Positions 8,703 to 17,624 of a stretch of DNA of 29,793 bases are shown here, piece after piece; the first letter of the stretch is position 1; every line of letters starts with the position of its first letter. The notes beneath the pieces are model-generated. The model saw only the letters and a program-made list of their open reading frames with translations. It had not been told where the DNA came from and did no database searches. Made by a program: the position numbers and the translations under genes. Source of the DNA: UBA2730 sp022793235 (GTDB lineage Bacteria > Bacillota_I > Bacilli_A > RF39 > UBA660); assembly GCA_949745755.1 (NCBI GenBank), contig CATJZL010000086.1, positions 1-29,793 on the forward strand. The letters run 5' to 3'.

Positions 8703-9920
8703 TTACTTTTCTAAAATATAGGGATTTTTTTTACTTCCTGTTCCTTCTACTATGTCTGATTGATTAATACATATTACAGGCACTATTTTTTTCACTACAT
8801 TTGATTCATTTTCAATGATATGTCCGAATTTATCATAACTGAAGGAGATTGTACTTTCGTTTTTACTTGTATTTACAAAGTAGTATCCATCTACAAATCC
8901 ACTTTGATTTAAGTCAAATATATTCATTAGGCCTACTTTAGCACTTATTTTAGAGTTATATATATTTAAATAATTGTAATCATCCAAAATATTTCCAGTA
9001 TAAAATGTACAAGTTTTTAAAAGTTTTTTATAAGATAATTGATTGTAGTATGTGTTATTTAAAAAGTAAGCAATATTATTTTTATTTAATGGTTTAAAGC
9101 CTGAGTCCTTATTAGAAAATTTGTATTTTTTATCTAAAGTTTCTTCTTTTCTTAAGCGAAATAAGTTATTTTCTTTATCATAAATTTGATATAAGTCTTT
9201 ACCTAATTTTACATATTTATTTATATGATTACTTCCTTTTATTATAAAGGGATCCTTTTTACTTCCTGTTCCTTTTTCTATATTTACATCACCTTTTAAG
9301 TTTAGTATTACTCGTATTCCACTGGAGGTATTGCTATTTATTTTTTCATTAATTAAACCATTTTCTTCCTTTACAAACACTTTTTGATCCTTATTTATTA
9401 TAAAAGATGATTCTCCATTATTTAAGTAACTATTTTCTCCTAAGGCATCATTATAAATATCTGTATTTAAGATATTAAAATATTTATCTAACTCATTTTT
9501 TTCTATATTTTCAAAATTATCTATACTTTTTTCATATATTCCACTTTGTTCGTTTTCTCCCTTGTTTAACCATATATCAATGTTTGAATTTGTATAAGTT
9601 TCATTTCCTCCTAAAAAAAATACTCCTTCATTTTTAGATGATATTAATTTTATATTCTCTTTTTCTATTGATACGATTCTATACATTCGATTAAATATTT
9701 CTAGATAATTGTTTATCTCTGTTCCTTTAAAAATATATTTATCTTTTTCTTTATAAAGACCATTTCCTTTTGTTATTATTTTATTGTAATGAAGAACTGA
9801 ATCTTTTAATGTCACAATTTTCTTAGGAATATTTTTTTGTATTGCAAAACCTTTAGATATTAAAAAAATTCCTAAGATTACTAATAGGAGCATTAGAGAA
9901 CATAACATGTATTTTTTCAT
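8703..9920 (-). CDS. Secreted or membrane-anchored protein with two related modules
   Basis: A 405-residue product with an N-terminal hydrophobic signal or anchor (about 5-26) and no prepilin motif. Two modules follow the same plan. Each opens with a short strand of the type MYRIVSIEKENIKLI (about 75-90) or LYQIYDKENNLFRL (about 240-255), contains an N-S/T-rich 'wLN' or 'FLNNTYYNQL' segment, and closes near a GTGSKKDPFII or GTGSKKNPYIL motif. This resembles modules I associate with pilin-like and other surface proteins of gut Bacillota, often annotated DUF6273 or left unnamed; I am not certain of the family. It stands alone between the hydrolase terminator and the 723-residue gene. Because such modules can sit upstream of a C-lectin-like tail, it is a loose candidate for the cassettes' protein family, but it lacks the tail. 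Confidence 0.8.
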   Translation of the reverse strand: MKKYMLCSLMLLLVILGIFLISKGFAIQKNIPKKIVTLKDSVLHYNKIITKGNGLYKEKDKYIFKGTEINNYLEIFNRMYRIVSIEKENIKLISSKNEGVFFLGGNETYTNSNIDIWLNKGENEQSGIYEKSIDNFENIEKNELDKYFNILNTDIYNDALGENSYLNNGESSFIINKDQKVFVKEENGLINEKINSNTSSGIRVILNLKGDVNIEKGTGSKKDPFIIKGSNHINKYVKLGKDLYQIYDKENNLFRLRKEETLDKKYKFSNKDSGFKPLNKNNIAYFLNNTYYNQLSYKKLLKTCTFYTGNILDDYNYLNIYNSKISAKVGLMNIFDLNQSGFVDGYYFVNTSKNESTISFSYDKFGHIIENESNVVKKIVPVICINQSDIVEGTGSKKNPYILEK

Positions 9921-9937
9921 AGCATCACCATAAAACG

Positions 9938-9965
9938 ATTATATAATGAAAAGAGGCATTTCCAA
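9938..9965 (-). promoter_or_regulatory. Possible promoter of the two-module surface protein
   Basis: TTGGAA (9960-9965), a 16-base spacer and TATAAT (9938-9943) on the - strand. The -35 element overlaps the terminator hairpin of the preceding gene. Confidence 0.4.
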
Positions 9966-9980
9966 AAAGGAAAAGCCCCC
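9949..9980 (-). terminator. Rho-independent terminator after the beta-lactamase-fold gene
   Basis: On the - strand GGGGCTTTTCC pairs with GGAAATGCCTC across a TTTTT loop (one mismatch, one G-U pair) and is followed by TTTT. Confidence 0.7.
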
Positions 9981-9994
9981 TATTATTCGACATT

Positions 9995-11386
9995 TTATTT
10001 CATGCGTTTTACTAAAGTTACTTCTTTTTCATTATTTTTATCATATCTTTTTATAAAATCATTTAGTAGTCTAAGTTTTAGGGTCAATTTGGCATTACTC
10101 GTTGTTACTTTTCGTACTGAATCATCATCTGGTACCATTTGTCTTGGATCAATTAAGTCATATTTTACATACTGATCATTTCTACTAAATATGTATTTTC
10201 TCACTAATTTTTGAGATGGTTTATTAGCTAAAACACGTTCTGCATTTATCTTACATTCTTCTCTATAGGCTTTGATTAGTCCCATAGAAGCAGGGTTTAA
10301 AAGTATCGTATTTGTGATTATATCTCCACTTGTTGTTTTTCCTATGTTTGTTTGTACTCTAGTACTTCCTCGTATTGCAAAGTTTGTTTTAGGTTCTAAT
10401 TTATCTATACAACTCATTTCTATCCCCTGTGGATGGGTTATATAAGTATTTCCCATTCTGCCACGATTTTCTTTTATTCCTTTTGTATAGGCAGAATTTA
10501 AGGCTTCTTTTGATAAAATCATTTCCTTTGCTACTCCATAACCTAGTGCTACTAAATCATGGTTTGATACAAAGATTCCAGCATGACCAGAGTATCCTCC
10601 TAAAGCGTTTGCATTTGGATCATTTACACATCCAATATCAGCATTACTGCTTCCTGTTAGAAGCATTACTTTGTCTTTTGGTACTTTTACATATGTATCT
10701 GTAAGATTTAAGGGTTTTATTATGTATTTTTCAAGTAACTCCTGATAAGTATGTTCTGTCATGTGCTCCATTACTTCTTTTAGAAGCATCATTCCTAAAT
10801 CATTATCGTTATATATTCCGATATCATATGGTTCCATAGTATATAGGCAATTTAGGGCTTCTTCTATTGATTGGCATTCTTCTAGTCTACCATTTGTCTT
10901 GAATGATACTTTAAAGCTTAAAATATCTTCGATTGTTAATTCGCCTAATTTTGTATGGAGAAAAGTATTATCTATTTCTTTTATTTTATCTGTGCAACTA
11001 AAAATTTTTTCTTTTATTAGGTTGTCTGCAATAATTTGGGTATAAAACTTTGTCATGGATGCAATATCAAATAAGGCGTTTTCTGGTATCTTTTCTCTTT
11101 GTTCATTTATATAACCACCTAGCATTTTTACGTGAATATTATTCACATTTACAGAAACTGTATATCCTGGTATAGGATATTTATTTCGAATATGTTCTAA
11201 TTCTTCTATATTCTCATCAATCATTATTTCTATTATTTCTTCTAGTGTTTTATCTAAATTTGTTTTGATAATAGACATAGCTTCTTCTACTACTTGTCTT
11301 ATTTCACATTCTTTTGCATAACATCCTTCTACTTGAATTTTTTTTATAAAATCCTCTATTATTTCAAGATATACATTGTATACCAT
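9995..11386 (-). CDS. Serine beta-lactamase/DD-peptidase-fold hydrolase, cytoplasmic form
   Basis: A class C beta-lactamase-like (PF00144 type) hydrolase of 463 residues. Key motifs are the nucleophile Ser110-M-T-Lys113, Tyr192-Asn193 (IYNDND, the YxN-type site) and a GHAG motif with His268 in the position of KTG. The family includes esterases, D-amino acid peptidases and penicillin-binding proteins; the substrate cannot be read here. There is no signal peptide. The first 60 residues are an acidic helical segment, so the enzyme is probably cytoplasmic, which argues against a cell-wall role. It starts after GGGGG, 16 bp downstream of greA, and ends at a terminator, so it closes that transcript. 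Confidence 0.85.
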   Translation of the reverse strand: MVYNVYLEIIEDFIKKIQVEGCYAKECEIRQVVEEAMSIIKTNLDKTLEEIIEIMIDENIEELEHIRNKYPIPGYTVSVNVNNIHVKMLGGYINEQREKIPENALFDIASMTKFYTQIIADNLIKEKIFSCTDKIKEIDNTFLHTKLGELTIEDILSFKVSFKTNGRLEECQSIEEALNCLYTMEPYDIGIYNDNDLGMMLLKEVMEHMTEHTYQELLEKYIIKPLNLTDTYVKVPKDKVMLLTGSSNADIGCVNDPNANALGGYSGHAGIFVSNHDLVALGYGVAKEMILSKEALNSAYTKGIKENRGRMGNTYITHPQGIEMSCIDKLEPKTNFAIRGSTRVQTNIGKTTSGDIITNTILLNPASMGLIKAYREECKINAERVLANKPSQKLVRKYIFSRNDQYVKYDLIDPRQMVPDDDSVRKVTTSNAKLTLKLRLLNDFIKRYDKNNEKEVTLVKRMK

Positions 11387-11402
11387 AAAATCCCCCTATT
11401 TA

Positions 11403-11873
11403 TTAATTAATTTCAACAATTTCCACATCATATGTTCCATTAGGAGATTCTACTGTAACTACCTCTCCCACTTTATGATTTAGAAGAGCTTGGGCAATTG
11501 GTGATTCATTTGATATTTTACTTTCAAATGGGTCTGCTTCTTGACTTCCTACTATTTTATATTCATCTACTTCGTCATCTTCAATATATTTTATAGAAAC
11601 TGTACTTCCAAGTCCTACTATATCTTTTGGTATATCTGTAATAATTGATACATTTTCTAACATTTTTTCTATTGTCTGAATACGAGCTTCAATTTGGGCT
11701 TGTTCATCTTTGGCTGCATCATAATCTGCATTTTCTGATAAATCTCCTAAACTTCTTGCTTCTTTTATTGAAATTATATTTTCAGGTCTTCTAACATTAA
11801 TTAAATTGTCAAGTTCCTCTTTTAAGGAATCTAACCCCTCTTGTGTTAGGTAAACAGTATTTTTATTTTTCAT
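11403..11873 (-). CDS. greA: Transcription elongation factor GreA
   Basis: GreA stimulates transcript cleavage by backtracked RNA polymerase. The start was set at the internal ATG after GAGGTGA, giving 156 residues, the usual family length; the 30 residues upstream in frame are promoter DNA. The N-terminal coiled coil carries the tip motif GDLSENADY with the acidic pair needed for cleavage, and the C-terminal FKBP-like domain ends in EVVTVESPNGTYDVEIV-type sequence. A SigA promoter lies just upstream, and the beta-lactamase-fold gene follows 16 bp downstream. A decayed second greA-like fragment occurs at 22038-22175. Confidence 0.96.
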   Translation of the reverse strand: MKNKNTVYLTQEGLDSLKEELDNLINVRRPENIISIKEARSLGDLSENADYDAAKDEQAQIEARIQTIEKMLENVSIITDIPKDIVGLGSTVSIKYIEDDEVDEYKIVGSQEADPFESKISNESPIAQALLNHKVGEVVTVESPNGTYDVEIVEIN

Positions 11874-11934
11874 TTCATTCACCTCTATTAGTATTTTATT
11901 TTGTATAATTATGTTTACCACATAACATTGCTTA

Positions 11935-11963
11935 ATTATACTACAAACTACATAAAAAATCAA
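11935..11963 (-). promoter_or_regulatory. SigA-type promoter of greA
   Basis: TTGATT (11958-11963), a 17-base spacer and TATAAT (11935-11940) on the - strand, upstream of the GAGGTGA site of greA. Confidence 0.7.
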
Positions 11964-12020
11964 TTATTTTCATTTATTTTTTATCTATATCAAATCTATT
12001 TTTTTTTACACTTTACTGTT

Positions 12021-13172
12021 CTATTTTGTCTTTTGCTTTCTTTTTTGTTCCTTTGTAGAGTATTCATTTAAATAATCATAGAGTGTTTCTTGTACATCCT
12101 CTGCTACCTTTAGATTCTTTATTTCTTGTTCAAAATCAATGTATTTTTGTAATTCTTCTTCTGCTAACATATAATCTATATATATTTTATATAATTCTAA
12201 ATCAATTTGTTCTTTTCGTTTTCTTTTCTCCTCTATTTGTTTTTCTTCTATGTTTTTACTTTGCGCTTTTATTAATTCGTAATAGGCTACTTGCTGCTCA
12301 TAAGATAATCTTATAAAGTCAACTACTGAAATATTCTTATTTTTATTTTCTAGTATTTCATTTAATTTAGATATTCCTTCATAATAAAATATATTTTCAT
12401 AGTAAGATTCTCCTATTATAAGTTTTAGCAAATCCATATTTTGATCTAAATATAAGCATGTTTCTGTTTCATCTTTATATATATCATTTGCTATATCTTC
12501 TGTCATTTGCTCCATAATATGTTCTTCTTGGATTAGGCGGCTGCCTCTTCCATTTATCTCATACTTTGATCCTTTTTCATCCTCTATTATGATTTGATTA
12601 CTGAGATGTGTGATTTCATGAAAAAATTTATTTTCAAATATATTTATATCTTGCAGGTATCCTATTTTTTTCATTACGTTTTCTTTATCTGATCTTTTAT
12701 CTTCTTTCATTAATTCTTTTAAGGCCTTTTTATATTTTTTGTATAAATCTTCTCGAATATAGATAATCTTTTTTCTTTTACTTATAGCCATTACAGTAAA
12801 TTCATTCTGTTGTTTTTCTAATTCTTCTTTAGAAATTATTTTTATTTCTTGTAAATCTTTTATATTTTGATATAGTATCGCTTTATCAATATGTTCTTTT
12901 TCTTCACAAAATTTTTCTATATATCTATTAAAAATTTGCTTATATTCTTCTTTTATATTTCTATTTTCTTTTACTGCCTGTAGTAATTCTTCTTTTGCTG
13001 GATTTTGTTTTAATAAATTCTTTTTTTCTGCTTCTTCTAAGGTAATTGAGCTAGGTACTTCTTTATAATCAGAGTATATATTTGCTATACTTATTCCAAT
13101 ACAGGCACTACATACTAAAAAGTAGTTTCGAAAAAATGCTTTGCTCGTTATTATTTCTTTTATATATTTCAT
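12021..13172 (-). CDS. Membrane-anchored HExxH (zincin-like) protein
   Basis: A 383-residue protein with one N-terminal membrane segment (about 14-33) and the rest probably extracellular. It contains HEITH at residues 185-189, the HExxH zinc motif, followed about 30 residues later by EEHIMEQMTEDIAND, where a Glu could be the third ligand. The last 80 residues are Lys/Glu-rich and likely coiled coil. I do not recognise a named peptidase family, so the catalytic role is inferred from the motif. It begins after a GGGGG site, 24 bp after the dGTPase stop, so it is in the same operon. Confidence 0.78.
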   Translation of the reverse strand: MKYIKEIITSKAFFRNYFLVCSACIGISIANIYSDYKEVPSSITLEEAEKKNLLKQNPAKEELLQAVKENRNIKEEYKQIFNRYIEKFCEEKEHIDKAILYQNIKDLQEIKIISKEELEKQQNEFTVMAISKRKKIIYIREDLYKKYKKALKELMKEDKRSDKENVMKKIGYLQDINIFENKFFHEITHLSNQIIIEDEKGSKYEINGRGSRLIQEEHIMEQMTEDIANDIYKDETETCLYLDQNMDLLKLIIGESYYENIFYYEGISKLNEILENKNKNISVVDFIRLSYEQQVAYYELIKAQSKNIEEKQIEEKRKRKEQIDLELYKIYIDYMLAEEELQKYIDFEQEIKNLKVAEDVQETLYDYLNEYSTKEQKRKQKTK

Positions 13173-13196
13173 ATTCCTTTCCCCCTTTTATGAAAG

Positions 13197-14324
13197 TCAA
13201 TCACTTATTTTTTCTATTTCTCTTAATAAAAATGCATCTGTCATTCCTGCTATAAAATCAAGGACTTTTCTTTCATCTGTTGTGCTTTTTAGGTATTTTT
13301 CTTCTTGTGTATTTAGAAAAAGTGTGTAAATTAAATTTTCCTTTTCTTCCTTCTTTATCACTTTTAAATAATATTTATATAATTCTTTTATTCCTGCTTT
13401 ATAAAACTCTCTATCCTCACTATTCATAGATGGATTGTAAATATGTTCATAGTTAAATTTTTTTAGTTGATGAATCGCTTTAAATATTTCATCACTCATT
13501 TTTATATATGGTTTATCTATACTATTTTTTATAATATCTAGAATAATTGTATTTACAATACTTCTATTACTATCTCCTAAAACTTCTATAATGTTAGGGT
13601 CAATATCCTTTTTATTAAATAATCCTAATGATTCTGCATCTTCTATGTCTCTTCCAAGATATGCAATTATATCAGATAAGCGTACTACACAGCCCTCTAA
13701 GGTCATTGGAAAATAGGTACGTGATTTTTTTATATCCTTATAACTTTCTTTATATTCTCTTAAGAACTCCTCTTTGTCCTTTTCCATAGGTTTGTAAATT
13801 GGAGATAAAAATTCTCCATTATGACACATAATACCATCTAGTGTTTCTATACAAAGATTTAATCCTTTACCTTGATTTTCTATATACATATAGTGTCTAA
13901 CACTTTGAATATTATGTGCAAAGTATTCCCCTAATTCTTCCATGGCTATTTCATTTAAAACACTTTCTCCAAAATGTCCTAAAGGGGTATGACCAATATC
14001 ATGTCCTAGTGCTATTGCTTCAATTAAATCTGTATTTAGTCGGAGAGCTCTTCCGATTGTTCTTGCTATTTTACTTACAAATTGTACATGCACAATACGT
14101 TTTTGAATGTGATCATTCTTTTTAAAAGAGTATACTTGTGTTTTATCTATATACCTAGTATAGGATAAAGAGTGAATAATTCGATCACAATCCCTTGAAA
14201 AAGGAGTCCGAATATCTAACTCCTCTTCACTAAATCTATGAAAATCTAGAGATTTTCTTGCATATTTTTGTAAATTTTTATCTATTAATAAAAAATTTTT
14301 TTTTGCTAGTTCTAACTTATTCAT
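13197..14324 (-). CDS. dNTP triphosphohydrolase (dGTPase-like, HD domain)
   Basis: Enzymes of this family split dNTPs into nucleoside and triphosphate and so adjust nucleotide pools. The 375-residue protein has the family opening RTPFSRDCDRIIHS (39-52) and the KTQVYSF turn, then the HD metal site: His79 (KRIVHV), His108-Asp109 (LGHDIGH) and a later Asp in VRLSDIIAYLGRD. GHTPLGHFGE is the expected loop. Length is within the shorter dGTPase group. The start follows GGAGAAAGT. It lies between the U32 genes and the HExxH protein in an evident operon. Confidence 0.93.
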   Translation of the reverse strand: MNKLELAKKNFLLIDKNLQKYARKSLDFHRFSEEELDIRTPFSRDCDRIIHSLSYTRYIDKTQVYSFKKNDHIQKRIVHVQFVSKIARTIGRALRLNTDLIEAIALGHDIGHTPLGHFGESVLNEIAMEELGEYFAHNIQSVRHYMYIENQGKGLNLCIETLDGIMCHNGEFLSPIYKPMEKDKEEFLREYKESYKDIKKSRTYFPMTLEGCVVRLSDIIAYLGRDIEDAESLGLFNKKDIDPNIIEVLGDSNRSIVNTIILDIIKNSIDKPYIKMSDEIFKAIHQLKKFNYEHIYNPSMNSEDREFYKAGIKELYKYYLKVIKKEEKENLIYTLFLNTQEEKYLKSTTDERKVLDFIAGMTDAFLLREIEKISD

Positions 14325-14359
14325 ACTTTCTCCTTTATTTTGTCTTCTATAGAAATTTT

Positions 14360-15565
14360 CTAACTATCAATATTTTCTGTTTTCTTTTTTAATAGTCTTA
14401 ACATCGAATATTCGACAATTTCTATATTTGTATCTAGGTAGATATAGTAGATATTATCTGGATGTCTTGCTATATCGCAAGGAATTTCTTCTTCTGTAAA
14501 TAATTCTGTAACTGTAAAAGCTATATTTTCTCCATTTGGTGTAAAGAGTTCTACTAAGTCTCCTATTTTAAAATAATTTCTTTCATAAATTTTTATCCAT
14601 TTTTTATTTGTATCATATGAAATAACTTGTCCTAAATAGTCCTGATTTGATATTTCTATTCGTCCACTATAGTACTGATCTTTTTCTGATGCCTCATGAT
14701 TAAAGTACTGGCTACTGGTTTCACGATTAGCTACACGAGATAAAATATCTTTTTCTCGTTTTAATACTTTTTCAGTTAAGTTTCCTTTATAATAAGAATC
14801 GATAATTTTTCTATAAGAACCTATCACAGTTGCTAGATAATAAATAGAACGCATTCTTCCTTCTACTTTTAAGCTTGTTACTTTTATATCTATAATTTCT
14901 TTTATCTCTTCTGCTAAACATAAATCTTTACTTGCCATTGTAAAATCTTCTTCATCTGTTTTGAAATTAAATCTGCAAACTTGACTACATCCTCCACGAT
15001 TAGCATCTCTATTTGTTACATAGTTGGAAAGGGCACATCTACCACTAAAGCAAGTACACATGGCTCCATGAATGAATATTTCTATTTCTACTCCTGTCTT
15101 ATCTATTATTTCTTTTATTTCTTTTTTAGATAGCTCACGTGCCAAAACAATTCGATTAATTCCCTCTTTTTTAAAATAATTTACTGTCTCATAGTTCGTT
15201 GTAGAATTTTGTGTTGAAAGGTGTACTTCTATTTGTGGATATTTTTTTTTGATATAAGAAATGATAAAAGGATCACTAACAATAAAAGCATCTATTCCTG
15301 TTTTTACAACTTCTTCCATGTAGTTATACACGCCTTCCATATCGTTATTATGAAAAACTATGTTTAAGGTAAAATATACTTTTTTTCCTAGTTTATGTGC
15401 AAAAGTGCAACCTTCTTTTAATTCTTCTAATGAGAAGTTTACAGCATTTGCTCGTAGTCCATATTTTTCTCCACCTAAATAAACAGCATCTGCTCCATAT
15501 AAAAGTGTAACTTTTAGTCTTTCTAAGTCTCCAGCTGGTGCCAGTAATTCTATTTTTTTATCCAT
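14360..15565 (-). CDS. U32 family tRNA hydroxylation protein, TrhP2-like
   Basis: U32 proteins of the TrhP/RlhA group use an Fe-S centre for prephenate-dependent RNA hydroxylation; in Bacillus the TrhP1/TrhP2 pair makes 5-hydroxyuridine at tRNA position 34. This 401-residue protein begins with the family signature LLAPAGDLERLK and has the core HGAMCTCFSGRC...RGGCSQVCRF, with Cys170, 172, 177, 193 and 197 as candidate Fe-S ligands, then SKDLCLAEEI and VEGRMRS. A C-terminal beta domain follows. It overlaps the TrhP1-like gene by 8 bp. The neighbourhood (U32 pair near greA) matches the Bacillus yrrN-yrrO-udk-greA arrangement without udk. Confidence 0.9.
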   Translation of the reverse strand: MDKKIELLAPAGDLERLKVTLLYGADAVYLGGEKYGLRANAVNFSLEELKEGCTFAHKLGKKVYFTLNIVFHNNDMEGVYNYMEEVVKTGIDAFIVSDPFIISYIKKKYPQIEVHLSTQNSTTNYETVNYFKKEGINRIVLARELSKKEIKEIIDKTGVEIEIFIHGAMCTCFSGRCALSNYVTNRDANRGGCSQVCRFNFKTDEEDFTMASKDLCLAEEIKEIIDIKVTSLKVEGRMRSIYYLATVIGSYRKIIDSYYKGNLTEKVLKREKDILSRVANRETSSQYFNHEASEKDQYYSGRIEISNQDYLGQVISYDTNKKWIKIYERNYFKIGDLVELFTPNGENIAFTVTELFTEEEIPCDIARHPDNIYYIYLDTNIEIVEYSMLRLLKKKTENIDS

Positions 15566-16403
15566 TTTTTTTCACCTTATAAATTGTTTCTTTTTCTAAA
15601 AATCCTGTATTTTTTCCTACTAATTTTTCTATTTCTTGGATGCTATCTTTCTTGTTTATTGTTGATAAAATCTTTATAAATTTTTCATGTTCTATAAAAT
15701 CCTCTTGTAATATTACATATGGAAAATTTAATTCTTTTAATTTTGTATATACAGGTATATTGTTTAATACTTTTCCATATTTAAAAGTGGTCCCAAAGGG
15801 ATTTTCAAAGGCAAAATACTTTTCTTTTGTTACTTGTTCTTCTATTTCTAGATATTTATCATTAAAATGATGATTTATTTTATCATAGTTTGTTACTAAG
15901 TGTCTATAACTATTTGCCACAGTAGGATATAAAAGAAGAGGAAACATTAAAATTATATTTGTATTTTTATAAATTTCTATAGCTTCTTTAAAGGTTATTT
16001 CGTTTGATAAGACAGCATATTTTATACCTTTTTTTTGATAATAATTACATACTTCATAATTCGTTACCATATGTGTATTGTTCCATACTAATGGTGTCTT
16101 TAGATTCATTGTTTTAGAAAGTTCTAATACTGCTAAATCATAAAAGAATATGCCTGTTACTTTTAATTTTTCTAATTCTAAAAGAAGTTCTTTTAGAATT
16201 TCTATGTCTTTATTAAAAAACATGCGATTTATTACTACAAACACTTCGAATGTGGTATTTTCTTTTACCACTTCTACATCTTTTAAAGTAAAATATTTTT
16301 CATAGTCTACTGCGTAGCCTTCTAATGGTAATATGAATCCATCTATTTCTTTATTTTTTATATAGTCTTCTATGGGCACATTTGGTTTTATTAGTATTTT
16401 CAT
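15558..16403 (-). CDS. U32-like partner protein, TrhP1-like
   Basis: A 281-residue TIM-barrel U32 relative, placed directly before and overlapping the TrhP2-like gene. It lacks the Cys-rich Fe-S core of the partner, as expected for the TrhP1-type subunit. Visible features are the repeated strand-helix pattern, a WNNTHMVTNYEVCNYYQKKG segment equivalent to STQNSTTNYETVNYFKKEG of the partner, and a VLSNEITFKE segment equivalent to VLARELSKKE. The two therefore share a barrel and probably form a hetero-complex. Assignment rests on this internal similarity and on gene order. Confidence 0.82.
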   Translation of the reverse strand: MKILIKPNVPIEDYIKNKEIDGFILPLEGYAVDYEKYFTLKDVEVVKENTTFEVFVVINRMFFNKDIEILKELLLELEKLKVTGIFFYDLAVLELSKTMNLKTPLVWNNTHMVTNYEVCNYYQKKGIKYAVLSNEITFKEAIEIYKNTNIILMFPLLLYPTVANSYRHLVTNYDKINHHFNDKYLEIEEQVTKEKYFAFENPFGTTFKYGKVLNNIPVYTKLKELNFPYVILQEDFIEHEKFIKILSTINKKDSIQEIEKLVGKNTGFLEKETIYKVKKNG

Positions 16404-16422
16404 AGCTGGTCGTCTCCTTTTT

Positions 16423-17274
16423 TTATTTTATATATACCTTTTCTTGTTCCATCATAATAGGACCGTTTGGGTTATAAGCATACATTTGAAATTGTAAAAG
16501 GTTTTTATTTAAGGCTTGCATAACTAGAAATCCTGGGATAAAGGGATTATAATTTCCTGGATTTTCTAGACAGCTTGGGGGAATGTAAATACGATTTCCA
16601 TTTTGTTTATATCTATAGCGATGAGAATGTCCCATAATTGAAAATGTAGGTTCTATAAATTTATAGGCACCTTTTGTTTTCATGTGTTGTAGTGCTACTA
16701 TATGATTATATACTTTAAAAAAGGCTTTATAGTAACCCATTGGAATTATATTATTTTTATCATTATTAGATAAGATTTTTATTATATCTCTTTTATTTTT
16801 CTTATATTCCATATCGTGATTTCCACCTAATATATATTGATCTATATTGGAAAATTGGGAATGGATTTTACAAATGCGATCTATTTGTTTATCGTAAGAG
16901 TTGTATCTTTTTGACGGTGTAATTAATCCATCTCCAATATCTCCTCCATGAAATATAATAGAAATTTTCTCTTTTTTTATAAAATCTTTTAATTGATAGA
17001 GATATTCTAAATTGTCCTTTTTACTTCCATAATGAGTATCTGATATGATAACTGTTTTTTCATCATACATATTTAAAAATATGCTATTTTCTAAGTACTC
17101 TCTATTTATTCTTATATAAAAGTCATCTTCCACAGGAATATATCTTAATAATATTTCCTCGTAAATTGCAAGAAGTTCATATTTTTTTAAGTTAAAATAT
17201 TCCATAATATCATTAAATTGATATCCATTTAAAAAAAGTTTTTTTAATATATTGTTAAACAATTCATTATACAT
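16423..17274 (-). CDS. Calcineurin-like metallophosphoesterase
   Basis: A cytoplasmic phosphoesterase. The metal-binding motifs are in order: SDTHYG (DxH), FHGGDIGD (GD), LGGNHDM (GNHD) and MGHSHRY (GHxH). Roughly the first 60 residues form a helical domain that could bind a partner. I chose the ATG after GGGGTGAT, giving about 283 residues; 24 in-frame codons upstream run through a likely promoter and stem-loop. Substrate is unknown (nucleic acid or phosphodiester are typical). It heads the run that continues through the U32 pair. Confidence 0.88.
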   Translation of the reverse strand: MYNELFNNILKKLFLNGYQFNDIMEYFNLKKYELLAIYEEILLRYIPVEDDFYIRINREYLENSIFLNMYDEKTVIISDTHYGSKKDNLEYLYQLKDFIKKEKISIIFHGGDIGDGLITPSKRYNSYDKQIDRICKIHSQFSNIDQYILGGNHDMEYKKNKRDIIKILSNNDKNNIIPMGYYKAFFKVYNHIVALQHMKTKGAYKFIEPTFSIMGHSHRYRYKQNGNRIYIPPSCLENPGNYNPFIPGFLVMQALNKNLLQFQMYAYNPNGPIMMEQEKVYIK

Positions 17275-17281
17275 CCTATCA

Positions 17282-17312
17282 CCCCATTTATTAGATTGTA
17301 TCATAAATGGGG
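17282..17312 (-). promoter_or_regulatory. Perfect 10-bp inverted repeat at the metallophosphoesterase start
   Basis: CCCCATTTAT (17282-17291) and ATAAATGGGG (17303-17312) flank an 11-base loop. On the - strand the right arm's GGGG is part of the likely ribosome binding site, and a TG-A-TACAAT extended -10-like element runs into the loop from the other arm. It could be an operator or a hairpin hiding the binding site. Confidence 0.5.
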
Positions 17313-17332
17313 AAAATGTTATACAAATTTTT

Positions 17333-17388
17333 CTATAATATGACATTTTATTTTTATACTTTTATATTTCATGTACAAGATATTATAG
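17333..17388. repeat. Boundary inverted repeat 6 (outer end of array 2)
   Basis: Nine-bp arms CTATAATAT (17333-17341) and ATATTATAG (17380-17388) span 56 bp. The arms are identical to those of repeat 1 at the matching end of array 1, while the loops differ. Confidence 0.62.
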
Positions 17389-17396
17389 TCTTATTA

Positions 17397-17543
17397 TTAC
17401 AACCGACTTCCATCACGAATATTTTTAACTCCTTTCCAAAAATCGAGTGCAAATATACCTGATTTTATTGCTTCGGCCCAATATCCTCCACAACTCGACC
17501 AACGGTAGTAATTATCCATTTGATCTACATAATCACCGTAAAA
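17397..17543 (-). other. Silent variable cassette E
   Basis: Last unit of array 2, with intact TTTTACGGTGAT and GATGGAAGTCGGTTG. It reads FYGD, RW, CGGYW, SGIFAL, KG and RDGSRL, with TAA directly after GSRL: 48 codons, the shortest unit. It has no in-frame start codon. It lies upstream of the metallophosphoesterase on the same strand. Confidence 0.77.
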
Positions 17544-17562
17544 GTTATTTTTCTAAATATTT

Positions 17563-17620
17563 CTACTATATGTATGTTATTTAACTAATCGTTAACTTTT
17601 CTCATTTTTAGATATAGTAG
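17563..17620. repeat. Boundary inverted repeat 7 (between cassettes F and E)
   Basis: Nine-bp arms CTACTATAT (17563-17571) and ATATAGTAG (17612-17620) span 58 bp. The arm differs from the other sites at matched positions on both sides. Confidence 0.6.
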
Positions 17621-17624
17621 TTTT

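Noticed and set aside
9920..9938. TTTTATGGTGAT, identical to the left word of cassette A, occurs just before the ATG of the two-module surface protein.
   Set aside because: GGTGAT serves there as the ribosome binding site, the right-hand word is absent, and the protein has no GSRL tail, so a chance match is more likely.
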